This document shows, one piece after another, positions 26,814-35,028 of a stretch of DNA of 64,000 nucleotides. This stretch comes from an uncultured Prevotellaceae bacterium (GTDB taxonomy: Bacteria > Bacteroidota > Bacteroidia > Bacteroidales > Muribaculaceae). Position 1 is the stretch's first letter. Each line of letters starts with the position of its first letter. The translations under genes were made by a program, and so were the position numbers. The notes under the pieces are model-generated. The model saw only the letters and a list, made by a program, of their open reading frames with translations. It did not search any database and was not told the origin of the DNA. The stretch is from positions 1 to 64,000 of the forward strand of contig ONIL01000008.1 in NCBI GenBank assembly GCA_900317835.1, written 5' to 3'.

Positions 26814-27539
26814 ATGGGCACGATACTGATTCTACTCAAGTTGTTGTCGGCCCACATCATCGCCGACTTTTTCCTTCAGTTCGACAGGCTATGTCAAGGC
26901 AAACATGAAAAGGGAGCCAATGGCATCATCGCTCAGGTGATCCATGCGCTCATCCATGCCGTGTGTGCCTATCTGCTACTCGCCGACTGGACTCAATGGC
27001 TCATCCCCGTGGTGATTTTTGTCACCCACTTCATCATCGACACCATCAAAATCAAGTGGCATGGCAACAACACCGTGGGATTCCTGGTTGACCAGCTGGC
27101 CCACGTCGCTGTAATCATTGGCCTATGGTGGAGCACCTATGCCGACCCTGGCTTTGTTCAGGCAAGTCTATCAACCCATTTACACAGTATCAAGTTTTGG
27201 GCGGTGCTCATGGGATACATGCTTATGCTCAAACCTTCATCGTTGCTCATCGGCATGTTCATTAGAAACTGGACACCGTCAAACATGCAGTCATTCGGGA
27301 TGCCAACCGCGGGCCGCTGGATTGGTTATATCGAACGCGTGCTTATCCTGACTTTTATCATCACCGGAAACATCGAGGCGGTAGGATTCCTGCTCGCAGC
27401 GAAATCAATATTCAGATTCGGCGACCTAAACAAGGCGCGTGAAGTCAAAATTACCGAATATGTCCTGTTGGGCACACTGGCAAGTTTCACCATCGCACTG
27501 CTGGTCGGTTTCGCCATCAATGCAATCATCAATAATTGA
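26814..27539 (+). CDS. DUF3307 integral membrane protein
   Basis: 241 residues, about six predicted membrane helices. The N-terminal LLSAHIIADFFLQFD and HALIHAVCAYLL...HFIIDTIK match DUF3307, which often accompanies SatD-like genes in Bacteroidetes. Conserved His/Asp residues inside the membrane segments (HIIADF, HFIID, DQLAH) hint at metal binding or catalysis, but no function is known. It starts 3 bp after the SatD-like stop and ends 1 bp before the GH92 ATG at 27541, so the three may be one transcript. Confidence 0.8.
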   Translation: MGTILILLKLLSAHIIADFFLQFDRLCQGKHEKGANGIIAQVIHALIHAVCAYLLLADWTQWLIPVVIFVTHFIIDTIKIKWHGNNTVGFLVDQLAHVAVIIGLWWSTYADPGFVQASLSTHLHSIKFWAVLMGYMLMLKPSSLLIGMFIRNWTPSNMQSFGMPTAGRWIGYIERVLILTFIITGNIEAVGFLLAAKSIFRFGDLNKAREVKITEYVLLGTLASFTIALLVGFAINAIINN

Positions 27540-27540
27540 A

Positions 27541-29712
27541 ATGACTATGAAAAGAATGCTTTTAACACTATTGGCCATTGTGGCAATATCGGTTATACCA
27601 ATGGTCGCTGAAAATTACACCCAATATGTCAATCCACGCATCGGCACCGGCGGACACGGGCATGTATTCCTTGGAGCCAACGTGCCGTTTGGTTACGTGC
27701 AATTGGGACCGACCGAGCATACGCACGGCTGGGACTGGTGCTCGGGTTATCACACGAGTGATTCGGTACTTATCGGGTTTGGCCACCAGCACTTGAGCGG
27801 CACCGGCATCGGCGACCTGGGCGATGTGGCACTGCTGCCTGTAGTGGGACGCAATCAACGCGAGGTCGTTTTCAGCCACAACGACGAGATGGCCAAGCCA
27901 GGGTATTACTCAATTACATTGCGCGACGCGGGCTCCCCTTATGTGAAAGTGGAACTGACTGCCACCCTGCGCACTGGAATGCACCGCTATACCTTTGCCC
28001 TCGGCCATGAAGCCATGCTGTTGCTCGACTTGGGTCAAGGCATCGGCTGGGATTCTCCCAAACAAGTGAAGATGAAGCAATTGTCACCACGCATGATTGC
28101 CGGATACCGTCACTCGATGGGCTGGGCCAGAAGCCAAAAGGATTATTTTGCCATGGAGTTCTCACAGGATGTAACACTCGAGAAACTATCCAATGACACA
28201 CTAGGACTCATCACGACTGCCAACTCCGGCAAGCCGCTGCTGGTCAAGGCGGGTATGTCGGCTGTGAGCATCGAGAATGCAATCGGTAACCTGATGACCG
28301 AAAATCCAGGCTGGGACTTTGACGGCATCAAGGAGAAAGCTGACAAGGCATGGAATAACGAGCTAGGGAAAATAACCATTGACACCGATAACAGCGATGA
28401 CCGCACGGTGTTCTACACAGCGCTCTATCACACCATGGTCGCGCCATCGGTGTTCAGTGACGCGTGCGGCGAATACCGTGGTGCCGACGGTGAGGTTCAT
28501 GAGGGCGATTTCACCAACTACACTACCCTATCGTTGTGGGACACCTACCGTGCCGCCCACCCGTTGCAGACGCTTATCCACCGCGAGAAACAAGCTGATA
28601 TCGCACAGACCTTCCTGCACATCTTTGAGCAGCAGGGCAAACTGCCCGTGTGGCACTTGATGGGCAACGAGACCGACTGCATGGTGGGCAATCCCGGCGT
28701 GCCCGTGCTGGCCGACCTGGTGCTGAAGGGCTTTGATGTAGACAAGGACAAAGCGCTCAAGGCCATGGTTACCAGCGCGATGCTCGACGAACGCTCGATG
28801 GGGCTGTTGAAGCAATATGGCTATATCCCCTACGACCTGGAACCCGACAAAGAAACCGTGGCGCGTGGATTGGAATATGCCCTTGCCGACTGGTGCATCG
28901 CACAGGTAGCCAAAGTCGTCGGTGACCAAGAAAATTATGACTATTTCCTGAACCGCAGCAAATCCTACCGCCATTATTTTGACAAGCAGACCCGATTCAT
29001 GCGCGGTAAAGACTCGAAAGGCAACTTCCGCCCCTCGGCTGAGTTTGACCCGCTGTCGACTAAGCACCGCAACGACGACTACTGCGAGGGCAATGCCTGG
29101 CAATATACCTGGCTCGTTCCCCACGACGTGCATGGGCTGGTGGACCTGTTTGGCAGCGAGAAAGCCTTTACCCAGAAACTAGACTCACTGTTTATCGTCG
29201 AGGGTGACATGGGCGAGGAGGCTTCGCCCGACGTGAGTGGTCTCATCGGCCAATATGCCCACGGCAATGAGCCCAGCCACCACATCATCTATTTGTACAG
29301 CTACGTGGGCCAGCCTTGGAAAACGGCTCAACTTGTCCGCCGCGTGTTGCGAGAACAGTACCGCAACGACCTTGACGGCTTGAGCGGCAACGAGGATGTG
29401 GGCCAAATGTCAGCATGGTATGTGCTGTCGTCTATCGGGTTGTATCAAGAAGAGCCTGCTGGCGGCAAGTATATCATCGGCAGCCCCCTGTTCAACGAGG
29501 CTACCGTCAACATGGGTGACGGCAAGACGTTCACCGTCAAAGCCATGAACAACAGCGACAAGAACATCTACGTGCAGAGCGCCCGCTTGAACGGCAAGCG
29601 CTACGACAAGGGTTACATCGATTATCGCGACATCATCGCCGGCGGCACCCTTGAACTCACGATGGGACCCAAGCCATCAAATTGGGCAACCAAACCGAAA
29701 AATAGGCCCTAA
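27541..29712 (+). CDS. GH92 family alpha-mannosidase
   Basis: 723 residues. Signal peptide MKRMLLTLLAIVAISVIPMVA after either of two close ATGs (27541 or 27547). GH92 hallmarks: VNPRIGTGGHGHVFLGANVPFG at the N-terminus (NPxxGT...), MGNETDCMVGNPGVPVLAD in the centre, and GNEDVGQMSAWYVLSS near the C-terminus. GH92 enzymes are calcium-dependent exo-mannosidases acting on host or fungal N-glycans, usually alpha-1,2. There is no SusC/SusD pair or other glycan-utilisation gene nearby. Starts 1 bp after the DUF3307 stop. Confidence 0.93.
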   Translation: MTMKRMLLTLLAIVAISVIPMVAENYTQYVNPRIGTGGHGHVFLGANVPFGYVQLGPTEHTHGWDWCSGYHTSDSVLIGFGHQHLSGTGIGDLGDVALLPVVGRNQREVVFSHNDEMAKPGYYSITLRDAGSPYVKVELTATLRTGMHRYTFALGHEAMLLLDLGQGIGWDSPKQVKMKQLSPRMIAGYRHSMGWARSQKDYFAMEFSQDVTLEKLSNDTLGLITTANSGKPLLVKAGMSAVSIENAIGNLMTENPGWDFDGIKEKADKAWNNELGKITIDTDNSDDRTVFYTALYHTMVAPSVFSDACGEYRGADGEVHEGDFTNYTTLSLWDTYRAAHPLQTLIHREKQADIAQTFLHIFEQQGKLPVWHLMGNETDCMVGNPGVPVLADLVLKGFDVDKDKALKAMVTSAMLDERSMGLLKQYGYIPYDLEPDKETVARGLEYALADWCIAQVAKVVGDQENYDYFLNRSKSYRHYFDKQTRFMRGKDSKGNFRPSAEFDPLSTKHRNDDYCEGNAWQYTWLVPHDVHGLVDLFGSEKAFTQKLDSLFIVEGDMGEEASPDVSGLIGQYAHGNEPSHHIIYLYSYVGQPWKTAQLVRRVLREQYRNDLDGLSGNEDVGQMSAWYVLSSIGLYQEEPAGGKYIIGSPLFNEATVNMGDGKTFTVKAMNNSDKNIYVQSARLNGKRYDKGYIDYRDIIAGGTLELTMGPKPSNWATKPKNRP

Positions 29713-29772
29713 AAATCACCATGTCGATAAAAATTATTCATTAATTTTGCAGTTGGAAAAACAATCGGCATT

Positions 29773-30819
29773 ATGGCAGTAAAACGAGATACGGTAACAT
29801 TCACCTCGCTGAGCAAGGAGATCAAGAGCGGCGAGTTCAAGAACATCTATATCCTGCAAGGAGAGGAGCCGTACTATATCGACCGTTTGCAACAGCTCAT
29901 CATAGACACCGCGTTAACCGAGGACCAACGTGACTTCAACTTGTCGCTTTACTATGGCAACACGGCCAACGTGCGTGAGGTCATCAGTGCTTGCCAACAG
30001 TATCCCGCGTTCTCACAATACAAAGTCGTTGTTGTGCGCGAAGCGCAACTCATACCCAAACAACCAGGGCACAAGAACGACTTGGACATCTTTGCCGCAT
30101 ACGCCGAAAAGCCCTTGCAATCGACCATACTCGTCATCTGCCACAAGGGTGAGACACTGAAAAGCAAACCCTTCACCGAAGCGTTAAAGAGCGCCAAGAC
30201 AGGGGTTGTCTTTGATTCTAAAAAGGTGCGCGAAGGGCGTGATCTCGAAGGACTGATCGTGAACTATGCCAATTCGCTGGGTTGCAACATTGACACCAAG
30301 GCGACCAGTATGCTTGCCGACCATATCGGCACCGACATCGCCCGGCTGTTCAGCGAGCTGGATAAACTATCGATTCTTGCCGACGACAAGAATATCTCGC
30401 CATTGCTCATTGAACAGAACATAGGCATCAGCAAGGATTTTAACAACTTTGAGCTTGAAGATGCATTGGGCAGACGTGATGCCGCCAAGGCCTTCCGTAT
30501 CGTCGATTACTTTGAGCGCAACCCCAAGAACAACCCGTCGATGGCGAGCGTTGCGATGCTATTCTCATTCTTTTCCAATGTGCTACTTGCCGCAACCGCG
30601 CGTGATAAATCTGCCGAAAGTATCATGAACATCGTGGGGACTCGCAGCCAATGGCGCGCCCGCAAATTCATTGAAGCGACCCGCATGTATAACACCCGGT
30701 CGCTGATTAACATCATCGGTTACCTGAGGGAATGTGACACCCGCAGCAAGGGCATCGGCTCCCGTCAAGACCAGTATGCCCTGCTCAAGGAACTCGTCTA
30801 TAAAATCCTGCACGCTTGA
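29773..30819 (+). CDS. holA: DNA polymerase III delta subunit
   Basis: 348 residues, the typical length. Delta opens the beta clamp in the clamp-loader complex. Family features: N-terminal YILQGEEPYYIDRLQQLI, the central LEGLIVNYANSLGCNIDTKATSMLADHIGTDI and the C-terminal collar region with NPSMASVAMLFSFFSNVLLA. An internal promoter box TAATTTTG (29742-29749) is present. Followed by a good terminator at 30828-30850. Confidence 0.93.
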   Translation: MAVKRDTVTFTSLSKEIKSGEFKNIYILQGEEPYYIDRLQQLIIDTALTEDQRDFNLSLYYGNTANVREVISACQQYPAFSQYKVVVVREAQLIPKQPGHKNDLDIFAAYAEKPLQSTILVICHKGETLKSKPFTEALKSAKTGVVFDSKKVREGRDLEGLIVNYANSLGCNIDTKATSMLADHIGTDIARLFSELDKLSILADDKNISPLLIEQNIGISKDFNNFELEDALGRRDAAKAFRIVDYFERNPKNNPSMASVAMLFSFFSNVLLAATARDKSAESIMNIVGTRSQWRARKFIEATRMYNTRSLINIIGYLRECDTRSKGIGSRQDQYALLKELVYKILHA

Positions 30820-30827
30820 CATGCGAT

Positions 30828-30850
30828 AGCCAAATACTTGGCTCTTTTTT
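30828..30850 (+). terminator. Terminator of holA
   Basis: AGCCAA, loop ATAC, TTGGCT (30828-30843) followed by C and six T. Confidence 0.85.
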
Positions 30851-30939
30851 AGTATTTTTTTGTTAAAAGCGCTGTTGGATAAGTTTCTTATGGTGAGATT
30901 TAGTTAATTTTGCACGTTATTTACCAAAGCAGAACATCA

Positions 30940-32622
30940 ATGATGAGAAAATTACTATCTATGTTTGCTTGTCTGACGATTACCAGTTTGTTCGGTTTCT
31001 CAGCGAGTAGATATGTAGGTGGCGACATTTCGTTGCTCACCAAGTATGAAGAACACGGGGCTATTTATTACAATGATAACGGTGCCCGCATCACCGACAT
31101 GCTCAGCTACTTGAAATCGAGTGGCTTGAATGCCATGCGTGTGCGTCTATTCGTTGACCCTTCCAAAGCCAGTGCCGAGCATCAGGGTCAAGGCGTTTGC
31201 CAAGACTTGCCATACGTCCTTGCGCTGAGCCAGCGCATCAAGGCTGCTGGTTTTGACCTGTTGCTTGACATCCACTACAGTGACACGTGGACCGACCCAG
31301 CACAGCACTCGACACCATCGTCATGGACCATGACCAGCGCATTGGGCGACAGCGTGTACAGCTATACCCGCCGTGTGCTCAACGCGATGATTGCCGCTAA
31401 TGCCACGCCTGACTTCATTCAAGTGGGTAACGAAGTGACATACGGCATGTTGTGGCCGACCGGCCACTGCTATCCCAGTGGAGCCAATTACGGTAGTGGA
31501 TCATTTGAGACATTTGCCAACTATCTCAAGCAAGGCATCAGGGCTTGCCGCGAGGTGTGCCCAAACGCCAAGATTGTAGTCCATACCGAGATGGGCCGTG
31601 CAAGCAATGTCACCTCGTTATACAATGTGCTCAAGGGTTACACCACCGACTTTGACATCATCGGCTTGAGTTACTATCCATACTGGCATGGCAACTTGAG
31701 CGTGCTTGAAGGCCTGCTTAACGACCTGGAATCGTCCTACCCCAACAAGAAAATCCAAATCGTGGAGACAGGCTACCCCCACGCTTATTATCCTACCGGA
31801 GCAAGTTATGACTTACAATCCACCTGGCCTGCAACCGAAGCAGGACAAAAGGCATTTACCATTGATCTCATCACAATGCTCAACGGCCACAATAGCGTCA
31901 ATGGTTTATACTGGTGGTTTCCCGAGGCCAATGAGTATGGCATCAATTATACCAACTGCGTCACTACCGATTGGTACAATTGCGGATGGTGGGATAATCA
32001 GAACGGTCGAGTGATGGATGCCCTGTTTGAGATGGCTACTTTCCTTGAGGGAGGTGGTGACGATCCAGAAGTGCCAACCGACAGTGCCAGCATCTATATC
32101 GTGGGTGGAGAAGGCAATTGGAGCCTTACAGAACCCATGAGTAAAATGACTAACCTGGGGAACGGCACCTATGTGGACACATTGACCATCAGTGCCCCCA
32201 TCTACTTCGTGTTTGCCGACGGCGGTCCCGAAATCTGGAACAACGACTGGACCTCATTCAACGGGAATTACCGCTACGGTCCCACATCGACGACCACCAT
32301 CTCTACAGGCGTCCAGTATTCCACAGCTAAACGTGACAACAATTATTCCTACTACTTCACTGGAGACGGTAGCGATTATCTGTTCACATTTAGTCTTGAT
32401 AACCTCACGTTCAGTCTTGTCGTCATCGAGCCGCAACCCGTTGTTATTCTCGGCGACGTTGATGATGACACGCTCGTGAACATAAAGGATGTAACCATCC
32501 TGATTGACTATATACTGGGTGGTCAAGCAAGCATCAACATGGCTAATGCCGACGTGAACCAAGACACCCTCGTCAATATAGCCGATGTGACAAAACTGAT
32601 TGACATGATTCTCGGGTTATAA
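30940..32622 (+). CDS. GH53 endo-beta-1,4-galactanase with C-terminal dockerin
   Basis: 560 residues from MMRKLLSMF (30940). The signal peptide ends near FGFSA. The GH53 TIM barrel (about 22-365) starts GGDISLLTKYEEHG; acid/base Glu165 in GNEVTYG and nucleophile Glu276 in VETGYPHAY. A beta-rich module (about 380-505, IYIVGGEGNWSLTEP...) looks like a SusE/F-type starch- or glycan-binding fold. Two dockerin loops end the protein (GDVDDDTLVNIKD, ADVNQDTLVNIAD). It cleaves arabinogalactan type I. A -7 box TAATTTTG lies at 30905-30912. First gene of a run with the two S8 proteases. Confidence 0.92.
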   Translation: MMRKLLSMFACLTITSLFGFSASRYVGGDISLLTKYEEHGAIYYNDNGARITDMLSYLKSSGLNAMRVRLFVDPSKASAEHQGQGVCQDLPYVLALSQRIKAAGFDLLLDIHYSDTWTDPAQHSTPSSWTMTSALGDSVYSYTRRVLNAMIAANATPDFIQVGNEVTYGMLWPTGHCYPSGANYGSGSFETFANYLKQGIRACREVCPNAKIVVHTEMGRASNVTSLYNVLKGYTTDFDIIGLSYYPYWHGNLSVLEGLLNDLESSYPNKKIQIVETGYPHAYYPTGASYDLQSTWPATEAGQKAFTIDLITMLNGHNSVNGLYWWFPEANEYGINYTNCVTTDWYNCGWWDNQNGRVMDALFEMATFLEGGGDDPEVPTDSASIYIVGGEGNWSLTEPMSKMTNLGNGTYVDTLTISAPIYFVFADGGPEIWNNDWTSFNGNYRYGPTSTTTISTGVQYSTAKRDNNYSYYFTGDGSDYLFTFSLDNLTFSLVVIEPQPVVILGDVDDDTLVNIKDVTILIDYILGGQASINMANADVNQDTLVNIADVTKLIDMILGL

Positions 32623-32687
32623 TTGTCACAATGTCATTATATAGAAAAAGTATTAGATCAAATATCATCATTTGAATTTGAATTGAG

Positions 32688-34979
32688 ATGAAAAGAATTG
32701 TCATTGTGATACTGACCCTATTGGCATTAGGCGATGGTCATCTTCTTTCGGCGCAGGCGCTACCTGGCAGTGTGCAGGAGTTCCTGTGTGAGCAGTCTCT
32801 CAAGCAGCGCTTGGGTAGAGACGCGGTCAAGTCAACATTTGCGACCCCATGCATAGTTAATAATCAAGAAATGATTGACGCTTTCATCGAAATCGACAAC
32901 CGCAGTGTAATAGCCGACTTAGTGGCACATGGCGTTATCGTGAATTGCGAGTTTGACGGGTTTGTGACTGCAAAGATTCCGATTAATCTGCTGAACCGCA
33001 TTTCTGGAATAGCTGGAGTGAACAACGTGGAAATCAGCAGAGTCATGGAATTCTGTACCGACATGACACTCAGTTTCACCCGTGCCGGCCAAGTGCTCGA
33101 CGGCTTGTCCAATGGTCTGCCACAGCCCTACGACGGCAGTGGAGTGATTGTTGGTATCATCGATGCCGGATTTGATTTTCAGCACTATGCCTTTCGCAAT
33201 TCCTCGACAGGCCAGAGTCGCATCTCTAGGGTATATAATCCCGCCGACGAAACGGGTCATCCAGCGTGGGTAGGCACCTCACGTCTTGCAGGCTCAATCT
33301 TCATGGGAGAGCAAATTGACACGCTGACCACCGACTGCGACGGGACACACGGCACCCATACAGCCAGCATTGCTGTGGGAACGCATTACCTGGAATACGG
33401 CGGAATGGCTCCCGGGGCTGAAATCGTCTTGTGCGCATCCCCTTCAATGAGAGATGGAATCACTCAAACTGAAGTAGCCAACTGCATGAAATACATCTAT
33501 GCTTATGCCGACAGCGTGGGCAAGCCATGTGTCATCAGTGTCAGTGTGAGTACTTATAACGGTCTTCATGATGGTTCAGATGTCCTTGCTCGAGCCGTCG
33601 CTCAATGCGTCGGTCCCGGACGTGTGTTTGTTATAGCAGCAGGCAACAGCGCAGGCACATTTGAGGGGAATTCCAGATATATTAACGGTACCACGACAAT
33701 GGGGAAGCCGCTGAATTTCAAACTTATTCAGGCTCATGAGGATTTTGAGGAAACTGATTACTCCTTTTTCTACAGTACTTTATGGACTGAATCATGGTGC
33801 CGCACACGAGGCATCGTTCCAGTTTTCCAATTCCATATTGTTGACCAGCAGACAAGACAGATTGTATGGAAATCACAATTGATGAGCACGGCTTTCAAGA
33901 CTATCGATTCTTCAGAATTCAGTGATTTCTACGAGCCTGCATGGATTGACACTGTCGGTTACATGAGCTATACCGTCATGTACAGTAACGGAAGATATGG
34001 AGCAAGATGTGGACTTTATAATCTGAAATCCAAAGGCTTATCGGTCAGTGAAGATGGAGTCTTTGACAGCCGCTACCAGATTGGCATTTCCGTTTATCCA
34101 CCACGGTATGAAAATCCATCCAACACTAATCTTGTGGATAGTTGTTACATTGATTCGTGGGTTAATGCCGCCAATTACAGCTACTTTGGTTTGGACACCA
34201 TGGCAGTGATTATTGAGGATGTGGCTGAGGGCACACTGAGTCCAGTTGAAGGATTCTATTCAGTGCCTGAAGACAAGTGCACCATCAACTCCATTGCCGT
34301 CAATGACTCGGTGATCTCGGCGGGAAACTATGCAGCGCACAACTGTTATTACTCTTTAATGCTGGATTCTATCATATCGGATGAATCCGTCATCATCGGT
34401 GATATTTACAGATCATCGGCTTACCAGCAGGAAGGCTCAGGAGTAACTGGCACACCGCTCCCCACTGTGTGTGCTCCCGGTGTGTTTGTCCTCGCCGCAG
34501 GTAGCAGTTATTCCTATTTCGCTATTTTCAATGAATGGAATCCCACCCTGGTTATGAAGGGCCCTGGCAGGAATCTGTGGGGTGTCATGACCGGTACCTC
34601 CATGGCGGCACCGACCGTTGCAGGAATTATCGCCCAATGGCTGCAAATCAATCCCAACTTGTCACCTGGCCAGGTAAAGGATGTGATTGCCCATACCGCA
34701 ATCAAGGATAACTTCACCTCTTCGCCCCATTTTGGGCCAAATGGCAAGATCAACGCACTAGCGGGCGCAAAGTACCTGTTGAATTTGCCCATAGAGGAAG
34801 TGTTCCCGGGTGACGTCAATGGTGATGGATTACGCAATATCAAGGATGTGACTGCCCTGATTGACTATGTGTTGTCAGGCAATGAAACCGGAGTCAATAT
34901 TATGAACGCTGATGCTAATCAAGATGGCGACGTCAACATTAAGGATATCACCCATCTCATCGACTTAGTGCTGTCATAG
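32688..34979 (+). CDS. S8 subtilisin-like secreted protease with dockerin (copy 1)
   Basis: 763 residues. Signal peptide MKRIVIVILTLLALGDG..SAQ, propeptide-like region to about 145, then a peptidase S8 domain with Asp159 (GIIDAGFDF), His221 (HGTHTAS) and Ser638 (GTSMAAPTVAG). A long insert (about 330-580) separates His and Ser, as in surface subtilases with an embedded domain. Two dockerin loops follow (GDVNGDGLRNIKD, ADANQDGDVNIKD). It lies 65 bp after GH53 and 49 bp before its paralogue. Confidence 0.92.
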   Translation: MKRIVIVILTLLALGDGHLLSAQALPGSVQEFLCEQSLKQRLGRDAVKSTFATPCIVNNQEMIDAFIEIDNRSVIADLVAHGVIVNCEFDGFVTAKIPINLLNRISGIAGVNNVEISRVMEFCTDMTLSFTRAGQVLDGLSNGLPQPYDGSGVIVGIIDAGFDFQHYAFRNSSTGQSRISRVYNPADETGHPAWVGTSRLAGSIFMGEQIDTLTTDCDGTHGTHTASIAVGTHYLEYGGMAPGAEIVLCASPSMRDGITQTEVANCMKYIYAYADSVGKPCVISVSVSTYNGLHDGSDVLARAVAQCVGPGRVFVIAAGNSAGTFEGNSRYINGTTTMGKPLNFKLIQAHEDFEETDYSFFYSTLWTESWCRTRGIVPVFQFHIVDQQTRQIVWKSQLMSTAFKTIDSSEFSDFYEPAWIDTVGYMSYTVMYSNGRYGARCGLYNLKSKGLSVSEDGVFDSRYQIGISVYPPRYENPSNTNLVDSCYIDSWVNAANYSYFGLDTMAVIIEDVAEGTLSPVEGFYSVPEDKCTINSIAVNDSVISAGNYAAHNCYYSLMLDSIISDESVIIGDIYRSSAYQQEGSGVTGTPLPTVCAPGVFVLAAGSSYSYFAIFNEWNPTLVMKGPGRNLWGVMTGTSMAAPTVAGIIAQWLQINPNLSPGQVKDVIAHTAIKDNFTSSPHFGPNGKINALAGAKYLLNLPIEEVFPGDVNGDGLRNIKDVTALIDYVLSGNETGVNIMNADANQDGDVNIKDITHLIDLVLS

Positions 34980-35028
34980 TATAATTAAACATTTACACAA
35001 ATCAGATATAAATTCCAATCTGTACCAA

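Noticed and set aside
26169-27539. A firm call of a Pycsar-type (cyclase plus membrane effector) anti-phage system
   Set aside because: The cyclase resemblance is partial and lacks a full catalytic set, and there are no flanking defence genes. Kept as a hypothesis only.
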